Source: Lyophyllum atratum
Lineage: Eukaryota > Basidiomycota > Agaricomycetes > Agaricales > Lyophyllaceae
Length of the DNA: 64,000 nt
Assembly: GCA_014905825.1 (NCBI GenBank)
Contig: JACGCN010000001.1
Span: 1,426,001-1,490,000, forward strand
Reading direction: 5' to 3'
This document shows, one piece after another, positions 1 to 11,268 of this stretch; the first letter of the stretch is position 1, and the number at the start of each line of letters is the position of its first letter. The notes below the pieces were generated by a model. That model was given only the letters and a program-made list of their open reading frames with translations. It did no database searches and was not told the origin of the DNA. The position numbers and the translations under genes were made by a program.

Positions 1-2058
1 GCGTATGGGTCGTAGTATTTGCCTTGAGGTTTTTCAGAAATCTGACGGAATATTAGTGGTCGAAGACGTTAATTGTTGAATATGGGGCTGACCTTCGCCA
101 AGAGGTCCTCATGCGGCAGAATAGATGCATGAATCGTATCCTTTCGACATATTTAATTTGGAATCATGAAGAAAGAAATTGAAATTCACAAAATTGGTGA
201 ACAGAATAGAAGCGGTCTCCCGTATTTCTTTATATCAACAGTTGATTAAGTGTCCACATCCTGGGTGCGCTGGGCGTACCTGCTCGAAGCTCTTGTGGAG
301 TATCTCCGTCATATGTGGCGACCTTGTCAAATAATTAACAGATGACAGATGATGGGTGCACAAAGTCACCTTAATATGCTCAAGACCTGGGCAATTAGAA
401 ATCAGCTTTTCCATAGCGGCCCTTTGATCCTGAGCGAGGGCCTTTGTGGAGAGTGGTCTTAATTCGAGAGCATGAATTTTGATGAAGAGGTCGTACTTTG
501 GTTGGGTAAATAAATATTGCTGTTGCGCTGGCGTCGTCTTCTAAATACCGGAGCACAGGAACCTGGATGGATCACGTCATAATCAGCCGGAAGTCAAACG
601 AGAAACCGCGACAGACCTGATAGATAACACTCTTTCCTGAAGCTGTACTGGTAGAGACGATTACGTGCTTGTCTTGGGTCATTGCATGGATTGCCGCGAC
701 CTGGTGAATATACAGTGTTGATATGTTCAGGGAGTCCATTAGAGCTCGAGAAATAGAAGTGGAAAGAGACGGTTCAAGTGGAGCTATCAGTGCTGTGGTT
801 AGTCCTTTGATCTGGGGATTTAGACGAAATAAGATTGCACCTATCTGCCCTTCCCTAGCGTCGAACGTCCGCCTATCAATAACTTGGTTCTTGTACCAGA
901 TTTGCTCATATAATTCTGCTATGATGGATTCGACTGTAGGACGATTACTAGGGTCTGGAATTGTTGTGTACTTGGTTTCAGAGAGCTCGGACGTTGGTAT
1001 GTCAAAGGGATTAACAGGTACGTGAGCGTGAGCAGCTATATGCAGGAGATTCACGGGGTCATCAGTGACCGGCGTTGATGCGAGAAAACTAATGCTGGAG
1101 TGAGACAAGTACAAAGTGACCGTTCTGGACGTACTCGTCAACTGCTTGTTGGAACCTCTTGTTTCGCTTTTCAACCAGCTTCTTGACGGCGGCAGGTTGT
1201 AAGGCTGGCACACTGACAAGGCTGTTCAATATATAATATTGAGAATTTTGCTTTCAAATGCATGTTGAGTGTTTAGGCCTGCCTGTTATTCTTGATTTTC
1301 TTGCCTCGAGCGTTATCAACGAACTCCAGAACAAGGACGTGTTCCTCCTCATCGTCAATGGGAATTTTCGATGTAGAAGCGTTACGGAAAGCAGAGTAAT
1401 CTGGAGATCGTTCACGATGTCCTCTAGAGGCTGACAGGGACTGCTCGTTAACGCGTAGGTCATTTCGAGGAATGTAAGAGAACTTGATTTGATCAGGCAG
1501 GAGTGCTCTATGTGCAAGATATCATTAGTTGCGCGGTATCAAATGTAGTGTTGGGCTGACTTCAGTTCCGCGACCCTCGCAAGTTCCAGAGATCTTCCCA
1601 ACGTTAATGAGTAGGGTAATCTGAAGGAATGATCGTTGATACGCGTACTGTTTAAGAAGAGCCTCAACGGATGTTCGAATTACCGGGAAGGTCGTCGCGA
1701 GCTGTTTTCTGGATGAAACGAAGCCAAGAACAGTATTGATGGCCTGTCAAACCGCGTCAATGCGGATTTGGTGGAAACTCGGGTTCAAACCAACCTTATA
1801 TATCTAGGTTTGGAAATAGTAAGTGGCAAGTCATCGCAACTTGGTGGTCAAAATCACCCACTTTAAAAAGCTATGGTGGTAAACTAATATAAGAGACGAG
1901 TTCTACGAGTATGAGGAGTGACGTACTTCTTGAAAATGGTCGGGCCATGAAGTTACGGTTTCTGTTGACGTTGAACCTATGTTTGACTTTTGCCGCTTCT
2001 TTCCAGGGGGTTTCTCTCCAGTCTCGACAGATGCGTGCTCCTCAGACTTACGCTTCAT
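1..2058 (-). CDS. HRQ1: ATP-dependent 3'-5' DNA helicase Hrq1 (RecQ4-like), 3' end outside window
   Basis: Hrq1 is a nuclear superfamily 2 helicase related to RECQL4 that acts in DNA interstrand crosslink repair and genome stability. The start ATG (2058) opens a basic, acidic-flanked N-terminus reaching WPDHFQE. After an intron (about 1909-1744) the frame reads INTVLGFVSSRK, matching the Hrq1 N-terminal region. Around 620-1000 come IWYKNQVIDRRTF, then the Q-motif-like YIHQVAAIHA and the Walker A segment VSTSTASGKSVIYQ. Later exons give VATYDGDTPQELRA and DTIHASILPHEDL. The helicase core from the DEAH region onward lies beyond base 1. Near 101-105 one surplus base separates HEDL from the expected WRRFLKNLK, so the frame is apparently broken there; I suspect a sequencing indel. 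It faces the small gene at 2288 across about 230 bp. Family assignment is strong; exon boundaries are approximate. Confidence 0.85.
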
Positions 2059-2287
2059 AGGTTGCAAGTCATTGTCGAATATTTGGGAATAGTTCAGAAC
2101 TAAATGCAGGGTCAATTCTATATCCTGTGTATGCATGCTTGTCTGAAGTATCTCGTGAAAATACTCGTAAACCATTCCTTCCAGCACGTCCTTGACGAAG
2201 TCTTCTCATCTCATCAAGTGAACCAGGTCAGTAATCTTTCCACTGCTTCGACTTTTACTAACCTGTTAGGTCAGAGATATTCTCGGA

Positions 2288-2557
2288 ATGCGCCCTTCAG
2301 TGGCCCGATTTGCCCGAGTTATAAAACGAAGAACTCTGCCTACGCAGGTCCAGGAGAACATTATTCCTGCACCAACTCCTCAAACCGAGGAATTGAAAAG
2401 GCCAAATCTTATCGATGTTCTTATGCAACAAAAGGCGGACGCCGCCGAAAATTGGCCTGTCAATATACGGCTCGAGCCTGTGGTGAAGAAGGAGGCGTTC
2501 AAGCGTGTGCAGGCGGATGTGAGGGTTAGATTGAAGAAGTTGTTGAAGGAGCGGTGA
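2288..2557 (+). CDS. small basic hypothetical protein, possibly mitochondrial
   Basis: Uninterrupted 89-codon frame from an ATG, divergently placed to HRQ1. The N-terminus is rich in Arg with no acidic residues in the first 15 positions (MRPSVARFARVIKRR), which resembles a mitochondrial presequence. The middle is Pro/Thr/Gln-rich, and the C-terminal half is amphipathic and strongly basic, ending in RLKKLLKER. Size, charge and the presequence-like start would fit a mitoribosomal or respiratory assembly factor, but I do not recognise the family and infer only location. There may be an additional 5' exon, since a pyrimidine-rich stretch precedes the ATG. The opposite strand also has open frames here, but they lack this composition. 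Confidence 0.45.
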   Translation: MRPSVARFARVIKRRTLPTQVQENIIPAPTPQTEELKRPNLIDVLMQQKADAAENWPVNIRLEPVVKKEAFKRVQADVRVRLKKLLKER

Positions 2558-3122
2558 TGCACCTGTGCTCATAGACTTTGCGACCAAGAGGGACGCCATT
2601 GGAGGCTCAAGCGTAGGACTTGGTTGGGGCCTAACAAACGCACATGTTGGAAGACTTCACTCATTAGGCAGCCCCTTCCACACACATACCCGCGTCGACT
2701 ACTTTACACCCGCTATAATCTTCGTGGTCATCTTAACCAATCAAGGGCCGCTTTCCATGTTTATTCAACACTTTAAAGCAACACGAGTCGCCCGAAACTG
2801 GTGCACTTTCCGAGGTACGATATCTTTTTGCCCCATCTCGAGAAGTTCAGCCGTCGCGCAGGATTCCCTATTGCACACTTGGAGGCTTGGCACTCGGAAC
2901 GTCAGGTGAACATCGAGTCAGCATAGGCATCTTCGTCGGGCGCAGTAGACAATGATTCCCCGGGGTTGTGAGTCTGGCGAACATGGTGGCTGCTGTATAC
3001 CTTGTATGTGATAGAAGTCTTGAATCTAAACCGGTACCACTGTCTTCGCTAAGAAGGGGTTCAACCCGTTGACAGGTCTTAAATAAAAGCCTATAATTTG
3101 GGACACGACGAACAGAAATATC
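2558..3122. other. interval without a supported gene
   Basis: About 560 bp between two small plus-strand genes. Short stretches on the plus strand (2690-2880) look mildly coding-like but are broken by stops in each frame, and I could not chain them by splice sites. It may hold 3' UTR sequence and the promoter of the 3123 candidate gene. Confidence 0.4.
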
Positions 3123-3553
3123 ATGCAGGACCGGCGAACACGAGGAATGCCTCCACCAAAGCTCGTTATCTCGATTATGAAGGCAGCTATCAAGGAAGTC
3201 GCAGTCCAGCACAGTAGTAGTAGTAACTGGTAGTAGATGTTGCTTCGAGGGCCCAGTCAGGTTTAAAACTCCCACTGGTGAGTACCTCCAAAATATGAAT
3301 GTTCTAAACTATCCTATCCCTTGCCCATAGACCCATTCTCTATCGTGTCGGCATTCAAGGATGGAAGTCCAAAACTACGTCAGTGTCTGCTATATTTCCT
3401 TTATGAACTGAATAGCTTCATTACAGTACATTCAATAGCCTACATCGCGAGGATGACGTAGAATCAAAACTTACTTCGCCCTTACTTTTCGGGCCCGAAG
3501 TCCAAAAGCACTTGATACGAAAGTGGTCGGCTATCCGGTGCATTTCCATCTAA
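3123..3553 (+). CDS. candidate small four-exon gene, product unknown
   Basis: No single long frame exists, but three introns join short exons in one continuous frame. The clearest junctions are 3277/3331 (53-nt intron, donor GTGAGT, acceptor CATAG) and 3382/3427 (44-nt intron, acceptor TTACAG); both preserve phase. The terminal exons then read KTPTDPFSIVSAFKDG, SPKLRHTFNSLHRED and SPLLFGPEVQKHLIRKW, ending with TAA at 3551-3553. That is protein-like composition and would be unlikely by chance across two phase-matched splices. Upstream, an exon from the ATG at 3123 (MQDRRTRGMPPPKLVIS) can be joined through a roughly 40-43 nt intron ending near 3263; this part is less certain. About 100 residues in total. 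I recognise no family. It could also be the 3' end of a longer gene beginning near 2690. Confidence 0.35.
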
Positions 3554-3587
3554 AACACAGCTATTTCGGTCAGTGCAGTATCATCTT

Positions 3588-3905
3588 GCGCTCCTGCCTG
3601 CCGCTTTACGCCGCAATTCTCAACTCCTACGATTACCCGACCAAGGCTGACCGACGAGACACGAGCCTGTATCGGTGATGTGCTGAATCCTGGTGGTGGC
3701 TGACCGTCGATCTATTCTTGCGCTTCTGCCCACTACTCCACACCACAACTCTCGATCCAACTCCTAGAATTCTCGATTCAACTCCCGAGATTCTCAATCC
3801 ACCTGAGGCTGACCGACCGAGAGATGAGCCTGGAGCAGCGACGTGCTGTGTTCTGGTGGTGGCTGACAAGTGGCTGACCCGTCGTCGAACTCGATATATT
3901 CTTAG
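3588..3905. repeat. imperfect tandem duplication, two units
   Basis: Unit 1 (3588-3719) and unit 2 (3720-3905) begin with the same GCGCTYCTGCC start. They share, in order, an ACTCCTA(C/G) segment, GGCTGACCGAC, GAGCCTG, GTGCTG, CTGGTGGTGGCTGAC and an ending TC-TATTCTT. Unit 2 is longer because of an internal 21-nt duplication and a second GTGGCTGAC near 3860-3880. The copies differ at many positions, so the duplication is not recent. It lies just upstream of the membrane-protein gene at 4014, where it may form part of its 5' flank or UTR. Confidence 0.7.
3751..3792. repeat. 21-nt direct repeat inside the duplication
   Basis: Two adjacent 21-nt copies, 3751-3771 and 3772-3792, both of the form CTCGATYCAACTCC-AGA-TT, followed by a degenerate third start (CTCAATCCACC). 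The corresponding part of unit 1 contains only one degenerate copy. Confidence 0.7.
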
Positions 3906-4013
3906 AATGGCAATGGGCTCATCTATAAAAGACCTCGACGATGGTCAACCACCCCAGTTTACCAACCACTACCATCCTCGATACATATACCGCATTTACT
4001 GCTTATATCTATC

Positions 4014-6442
4014 ATGCGCTTCACGCTCCTCAAACAATCCTCTCTCGCCAATACTGGCCCGCAGGTCGGGTTCAGGATCGACTTTCTCGGGGTTGCAGCC
4101 CTCATCCTCGCCACTGTCGCTTATCAGCACGTTCCCCAATCCCAGTCAACTCTGCTCGGGCGATACGGTTCTTCCGCTATCCCGCTGCCGCCCCCTCCAC
4201 CTCCGACCAGCGCCACCAAGCCCCCACCCTCGAGGACAGCCCCCTTCGGAAGCTTTCAAAGCGATAACGAATTGCCTCATGCTCCCTACATCCCGCTTGC
4301 TATCGTGGCAGGTGGTCTTCTTGTTGGTGCTGGTATGTCGTCTGTCCCTTCTGGTCGTCGTCACCTGAACTAAACCCTTCCTAGCCTCCTTTGCCGCCTC
4401 TGTGAAACAAATCAAGGCGCGTGAGGATGGTCAGCCTCCTTCTCGGAACGATGATGAAGCCGAGCAGGACGATGATGTTAACAAACAAAGTCACGATGAA
4501 GATGAAGACGACGATTCCAACCACGGCGATCCTGGAGATCCCGACGACCCCCCTCCCCCACCAAGCGGCTCCAAGGTCGAGTATGAGCCTGCCCACCCTC
4601 CCCGCCCAACACAGGATTGGTACAACTTCCTGTTCATAGTCATTCTCTCCGTCCTCACCGTTGCCTTCACCTACATCCACTTCTTCCCCGCCTACACCAC
4701 GCCATCCTGTAAGGTACTGGACAGGGCGGCCCGGGTGTTTGCCTGCAAAATCGGCCAACGCCTAAAGTCGGTGGAGCTCACAACGGGATTGAAGGATATC
4801 CCGCTCAAGCTTAACGGGTCCAGTCCAGAATGCTTCCGTACAGCTGTTCAATGTCACAACGGAGTTCGTTCTCGAACAAGTATTGGCTTCCATTGCTGCC
4901 CCTGCCGTCGCCCTTGCTTGGCGAACCTTCGACGTATGTCAACCCCGGCCGTGGTGGACGCTGGGGTTGAATCAATCTTCGAACGTCACGGAGACAGTTT
5001 CAGGACCTGCGGTGACTCAAAGGATGGTGGCTTTACCGGCGGTTTTGAGCCATTGTTGGACCCTGGCAGGTGGTTTATTGGTGTCAGCCCTCGTCGGAGC
5101 TTGGGTTACCTGGCAGCGCAGGGGTTGTCAAGCTCGGCCTGTCATAATGACGCCAGTAGAACCGGGCGATGAGACCACCATGGAGGATAATGTGGCTCCC
5201 GTTCATCTTGCAGAAGAAGACTTGCAGTCGTTCAAGTTACGCGCAGTCCTCCCGATTCCCGACGTAGAAAACTCAGGACCCTCGGCGCTGGACGCCGTCA
5301 CCACTCCCGGCGCGTTCCCTCTCCCTGGCAATGGTGTGGCAGGGCTGCATGATCCCCTCGAGGTCCCTTTGCCCGAAGATGACGAGGCAGATCGGGACGA
5401 GGTGGTGTTGCTTTCTCCTCCCAGAGGTGACGGCGACTGGCATCACGCGCTTTATATTCCCCTTCCTGATGATACCGACGACGGCTGGGTAGAGGAAGTC
5501 CCAGGCAGGACGGGGGTAGCTAAGGTGAGTTATAACCTTGCTCCTTGATCGTCTATCATTTCTAAGTGTTCTTTTTGCGCCTTCAGGCATCTTCTTCGAC
5601 ACCAAGTGTATCCTCGATCTCGAAGTTTCTCGCAACCCCAGTCGACACAATCGCAACATCGGATGTGAGACCGGAACTTAGGGGCCTCGAGTCTTCACGC
5701 AGGGCACCTGCCTTCACGTCCAATCCCACCGCAGCATTGGAAGCATCAACGTTCAATGTGTCTGACGGGTCTAGGAAGTTGAAGCACCAGCGGAGAAGGG
5801 CTCAGCAGAGGCAGAACAAGAAAAACAAGCATCTGATACCTCTCCTAGCCGACCTCACTCTCGACACCCAAACCGGAATGGCGCCGCAGGACGGGCCGAA
5901 TGTAGTGTCGCATATTGGCGGGGAAGAGGAGGACGAAAATAACACGCGTATGTTTCCCTCGACGGGACCGGGAGCTGGGGATGTCACGGGGATCTTAGAC
6001 GTGGTAGGAGGAGACGGTGCCCATGTGCGCGGTGATGACCGGAGTAGAGAAGGCTTTGTCTAGGGTGCGCTTGAACGTCTTCTCTCCTCGTACATTCGTT
6101 AATTTGCCTCTTTAGCCTTCTACGCCCCGGCCAGTCCTACAGCTCAGCGCTGTCGTGAACACCACCGTCCCAAGCCCAAGCCCCACTCCTGCTGTCCCAC
6201 AATCCGCTGCCGACTTCGTTGATCTGCAGGGACTGCAACAGCACAGGCCATCCAGACTCGCACCTCTCAGCACGGGGCCCAACCCGTCGGACGTGGGCGC
6301 TTCCGATGAACCTTGGAAGAGGAAGAATCGGTCCAGAAGGGCCAGGCAGAGGGTCAATAAAAGGAACAGGTGGCTGGTGCCTCTTCTCGGCAATATACCT
6401 CTCGACGCTGAGCCGCGAGATGGAAGTAAAGTTTTCGGATGA
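4014..6442 (+). CDS. multi-pass membrane protein of unknown function with basic C-terminal modules
   Basis: Not recognised. Exons follow canonical junctions: 4014-4332, 4383-4708, 4824-5524, 5587 onward, all phase-consistent. Likely membrane segments are FRIDFLGVAALILATVAY, PLAIVAGGLLVGA, WYNFLFIVILSVLTVAFTYI, VLASIAAPAVALAW and WTLAGGLLVSALVGAWV. Between spans 2 and 3 lies a long Asp/Glu/Pro-rich loop. The cytoplasmic-looking tail is acidic, then carries a basic module (about 5770-5890: RRRAQQRQNKKNKHLIPLL). An in-frame stop ends that exon at 6061-6063. A second, similar module (6311-6430: RRARQRVNKRNRWLVPLL) follows an acceptor at 6115 and ends with TGA at 6440-6442. The donor joining them is uncertain (6004, 6025 or 5948), so the two modules may be consecutive or alternative 3' exons. 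Function unknown; the membrane prediction is the only firm inference. Confidence 0.55.
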
Positions 6443-6981
6443 GATGTGGTATAAGGGCTAACTGGGGCCAAATGACGGAGGGGAATGGAGGAGAGGAGAG
6501 GGAAGGACGATGGGATTTGTCTGTCGCTGACGAGTGTGCAGGCTGTGATCCCAGTTCGGGCTAGGCGGACAGTTGACGAATTGAACGCCAGTCTCTTCCT
6601 TTCTATTCTTCTTTTTCCCATTCGCTGCATTTCACTGGTTCTTCATATTATCCAATACCTTGGCCTCATTGAAACAATGCCTATCTCTTGTATTTTCTTA
6701 CTTATATTATCTCTTCCTCGTTTCGTGATATACGTCTCTGTATTATTGGATCTAAACTATTGTACTTAAATATCAAGACGCGTATATATATATATATATT
6801 GCCTGCTCTCCAGGCGTATGTGCGATACTGTATTGCGAAGCCTAAGCGACGAAAAGCAACAAATAGCCAACACTCTGCTCTCCTTGCACTCAGTCAACAG
6901 TGTGCCGCGGATCATGTATATTAAGTAGGTACAACAAATGACGAGGTGTAGAAGTATAATGAAACTATAGTATGGTACATA
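6443..6981. other. convergent intergenic region
   Basis: Lies between two converging genes and should hold both 3' UTRs. It is AT-rich in its middle and contains a TA microsatellite, but no frame with coding composition and no recognisable RNA gene. Confidence 0.5.
6783..6799. repeat. (TA)n microsatellite
   Basis: A run of alternating T and A of 17 nt in the intergenic region downstream of the membrane-protein gene. Confidence 0.9.
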
Positions 6982-9900
6982 TCACCGCTTCTTAGTCTTT
7001 GCGTTTGCTTTACCATTTGCCTTCGATTTGGACTTCGATTTCTTTCCCCGGTCGTCATCAGAGTCGTCGGACTGTCCACCCTTCTTGCCCCCCTCAGCAC
7101 GCTTCATATCAGCTAGGAAAATAACGGGTCAACAAGGAGCGGAAACGAATGGGTATCGGCTTACATTTGGCAGCCTTCCTCTCCAGCTCGTCCCAATCCT
7201 CACCTAAGAATAGCAGGACATCAGCGAAAGCACAGACATGGAAAGAAATGTTTTGACCTTCACTCTCGTCGTCATCCCCGAAGTCATCACCGGAATCGCT
7301 GCCAGCGTCGGAATCATCATAATCACTTTCTTCATCACTACTCTCCACTTCCACAAGATCTTCCTGATCAGCCTCGAATTCTGATTCCGAGTCCGAATTA
7401 TCCGAGCGATCGCTCTGGCACGACCGTTAGGTGGAACAAGCATGTGAATGAAAGTGTTGAACGTACCTCGGCTCCACCCGCTCCGCCAAGAAAACTCCAT
7501 CCTCCTCCCTGGAAGAACTCGTAGGGACTCTCATTGATGTGCTTCATAATCGGGCCCCAATTCAAATTGACGGGGCCTTCGCTCATTGGGATATCGACAG
7601 AACTTAATGGACTCACGAGTTAGTCTTTGCAATGTTTCGAATGGTGCGTTACTCACTCCAACCAGTTCTTGACATCGTCCATCTGCGTACTCTGTATAGA
7701 GTTGATATGTAACGGCGTTTTCGTGAAGTCTTTGAAGATAAAGACGAGATCGAATTGCTTCAAGCTGTACTGCACACGTTCTAGTGACGCGATTTCGATA
7801 TCGGCCAAAGTCACAACGAGGAACGGAGGGTCCGTAAGGTGAACGAGACATTCAGTCGTTGGCTGTAGGCGGGCACTAGTCCGGAACGGCACACCCTCGA
7901 ATGATAGCTCTCTGAAAGGAATGTCAAGTTCCATCGTATCCCCGTTCTGACGTGTTTGTGTCAATCAAGGGAGTACTCTGAGTCTAGATCTACTCACCGA
8001 GACTGACGCTGCTTCAGCAATTTTTTCAGCAAAGGCTTTGATTTCTTTGTTGAGCATCGCGCGCCGCTTCCGCTCCTGCTGCTCCATCTCGATTTCATCT
8101 TCATCTCCGTAACGATGTTTCCGCTTCCGGTTTCCTGTTTCGTCGAACTGGACGTCTGTGGCTTCTCGGAAAAATTGCACATCCTGGTTGAAATAGTGAG
8201 ATACAGTTTATGGACGGTATGGAAAAACGTACAAAAGCTTTCTTCTTGCCAATCATGATCGGTGATTTCAGGTGAAGATGAACAATAACCAAGAGTTCAT
8301 GGTCACAGGGTTGGAAGAAAAGGTGCTTAATGTTACTGAATAGAATGTCTGTTAAGCCGTTGTCATCAGTTGCTTGGTGCGCATAAGTCTTCAGATACTT
8401 ACCGATCTTTTGTGAACCAAGCGGTGATTGATAGCGTACACCATTTTGGTGGATTTCAACCTCACCAGGCAGGCGCTTCCCGTCAAGAGCTGGTCGAACG
8501 AACGCCTCAGACATTTTCGCTGGTCGACGACCTTTGATTTCAACAAGGGTGCCTTGCTCAATAACGTCAGCCATCTCCTTTTTCTGCTGCTCTCGCTTGT
8601 TAGCTTCTTTCTTTAGATCAGTAATCTGCTTGCAGATGTTATCGAAGCGATGGCCATCCGGAGACCGATATGAGACGGAGCGAATGAACGTCGCGTCGGG
8701 GTCTTCAAATGGCTAGAAACGGAAGCCAGATGGAGTATTTAGTCGTCCTTGGGAAGGCAAAGCGACTCACTGTATCTTCCTTTTTCCCCGCAAGTTGACC
8801 CGGCGTCTGGAAATTAATCCTGAGAATCGTGAATTCGCCTTCATCGTTCTTGCTCGCATTTTTTATGGTGTTGATATGGAAGGGCACCGCAGACCCGTGC
8901 ATCGGTAAGACGACAGTCTGCGCCTTCCGATCAACAAAAATCTGAGAATGGCATCGCTTGAGCTGATGTAAGGAAAAAGAACGCCGAAGAACCTACCCGT
9001 AATCTTTCAACCTCTAGAGGCAACGCTCCTTCGCCCTTGTAACTTTGGAACCTTTTCCAACCTTTTCCCTCTTTCCCTGCACCGCCTCCTCCATCCTCCG
9101 AGTAGCGCTGTAGACCTTCACTCTGGAGTCTTTCGTGCAATTCTCTCTGATGTTCTGCCAGCCGAGAAGCAGCCGTCGTGTGTACCTCGTCCCGAGCAGC
9201 ACGCCGAGTTTGATTTCTCAGTACCTTTGTGCCGGCAGTCTTCTTTTGAGGAGATCCGTTAGACCGAGGAGCCACAGGGGGATTTCGCTCGCCCTTTTTC
9301 GGTTTCTCTTCTTCGCTTTCAGGTGTCAAGAAGAATAGGGTATCTTTGGTCGACTTCGTTCCCTCCGTGAGGAGAATAGATTTATCCGCGGCTACTCGTA
9401 TGGTGTCCACGAGGTGGAGTGAATATCTGCGTAAAGAATCTGTTGATCGTGATGCGTGATAAAAATTTGTTTCCGCCTACTTTTTACCGCTGGTGTCTAC
9501 CAGGTCGGAAAATCCAAGGCCGATATTAAGGATCATATCTGTCTTGAGGCTACGTCCATTTTTGGCAGACAAAACATAAGCGGAATCGCGGAATTCTATC
9601 CCCATCTTCATTGACGTTAAAGGTATGATCGACGTCAGATAATCTGAGTGTCACTTACCCCGAAGCCTACATTCTTCACAAAATGTCTTTCGAGATCCGG
9701 ATCCTTCTTCTTGACGAACGATAATGCATGCTGATAGACGTCACGAGCGGACACACCGTCCTTGATGATCGAAAGTAGTTCCGCCTGCAAATTTAGGAGT
9801 AGGTTATACTGGGATTCTTGGTCCTACGACAGTCAATAAGGCTAAGCATGGATTTTAGTATATGCAAAACATACCGGATTCGGATCCACAATGAATGTTC

Positions 9901-11116
9901 GCCCTACGTTGGCACAGTATGATTTGTACCGGAGCCCAAAAGCAACCAGGAGAACGCCTTTGTGAGCTATGCTGTCTTCGCTGGATTCGACTGTGTATCG
10001 GAGGTCATAACCTGTCTTGCTTGAACGAGAAATAATGATGGGAGGATAGCAAAATTCGACCGATTGCCAATCAATCTGCAGAACGAAAACGAGTGTGAGA
10101 CACCATGATAAAGACCTGACCGGATAGTACAAACGTCATTCAATCCTTTCCCTTTGCTCCACACTTTCATGTCAGGACCTTTGGCTGTACTTCCTTCTCC
10201 TGATCCCAGCCGTGCTTCGATTTGGGCAGCAAGCATATCATGGGTTACTTTGGACTCTTTGTCCAAGATGGACTCAAGCTTGGGGGCAACGTGGTGTTTC
10301 AGCAGCGTGGATGTCAGCGCAGCAGCAGTTTGAGTGCTTTTCTGAAGGAAAAAGATCAAGCTTATGGACGCATATCCAAGAGATATACGCACTAATTCCT
10401 CGGTATCTTTTACTGCCATAAAGCACGAAACTGCTGTGCTCATGTCGACCAACTCGGGTTTACTGTCCATGCCGTTCACGAGTTTCTCCCAGTCCCCGAC
10501 TAGTTTTCCCGTGTGCGATTCTTTTACGAGGGTACCGACGCGCTGCTTGGAGGCGTAGGCTTCCGCGAACTGGGGCAGGGCATTATTCGGGGCATCTTTT
10601 TCTTTCCCTTGAGCAAGGATTTCGATAGGTATATGTGCACTGTTCTCGATCTGAGCAAGGTACTTGGCTGGATAACGACGTTCATGTTACGATGTTAACA
10701 GTAGAAAGACAATGACGGCATACCTTTCGAAGCGGAACACAATATCCAGATTTTGTCCTTTTGTAACAAAAAGAGAGTGGAAGGAAATTCGTAGCCAAGC
10801 AGCCATTGCTATGTGTCGGAACCGTCAGCAATCGCCCTCCGAATGACTCGAGCTGCAACGACCAGCTCAACGTACCTGAAGGCAAGTACTCTTTCGCATT
10901 GGCTCGTCTTCGGATGCTGGGTCGCCAGCAGCAATAAGGAGGGCGTCCGCCTCTGCTATCGAATTGTAGTCATCGTCATTTTTTGCGCTCTGGTGGGTTG
11001 AGAATGGTCCCAATGAGGATCACGAGGATGGAGATGAGGCATGCACATACGTTCCAAGCGTCATATATACGCTTTACGCGAGAGTTGAAGAGCTGCTTGT
11101 TCAACTCTACGAGCAT
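6982..11116 (-). CDS. SPT16: FACT complex subunit Spt16
   Basis: Spt16 is the large subunit of FACT, the nuclear H2A-H2B/H3-H4 chaperone that lets polymerases pass nucleosomes. I could follow every exon with phase-matched GT-AG introns and no frame break. The N-terminus [21 protein letters not shown] begins the inactive aminopeptidase-like domain (about 11116-9480; [20 protein letters not shown]). A Lys/Gly-rich linker and dimerisation region follow, then the middle domain ([59 protein letters not shown]) with its tandem PH fold. The protein ends in the expected Asp/Glu/Ser-rich tail (7109-7400), a [11 protein letters not shown] segment and a Lys-rich end with TGA at 6982-6984. A further tiny 5' exon is possible because TTCAG directly precedes the ATG. 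Its start lies only 152 bp from the stop of the upstream metallophosphoesterase. Confidence 0.95.
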
Positions 11117-11268
11117 CTGAAGCGATGAATTGGGTCACAAGGAAGAGAGGCAAGAACGAGCGCGTCAAGAAAGGCAGACGCGACGAAATTGGTCAACTGG
11201 CGGAGTTTAAAATTCTGACTGCAAGTAACCTCTCATGCGATTGCCAGAAATATCCAGAATTCAAGAGC

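Noticed and set aside
723..1025. Plus-strand ORF opposite HRQ1
   Set aside because: It is the antisense shadow of the conserved helicase exon and has no independent features.
2868..3275. 135-codon minus-strand ORF
   Set aside because: Composition is not protein-like, there is no context for a start, and it overlaps the better plus-strand exon chain.
6783..6799. TA repeat considered as a transposon target or terminator
   Set aside because: No flanking inverted repeats or duplicated target; a simple microsatellite suffices.
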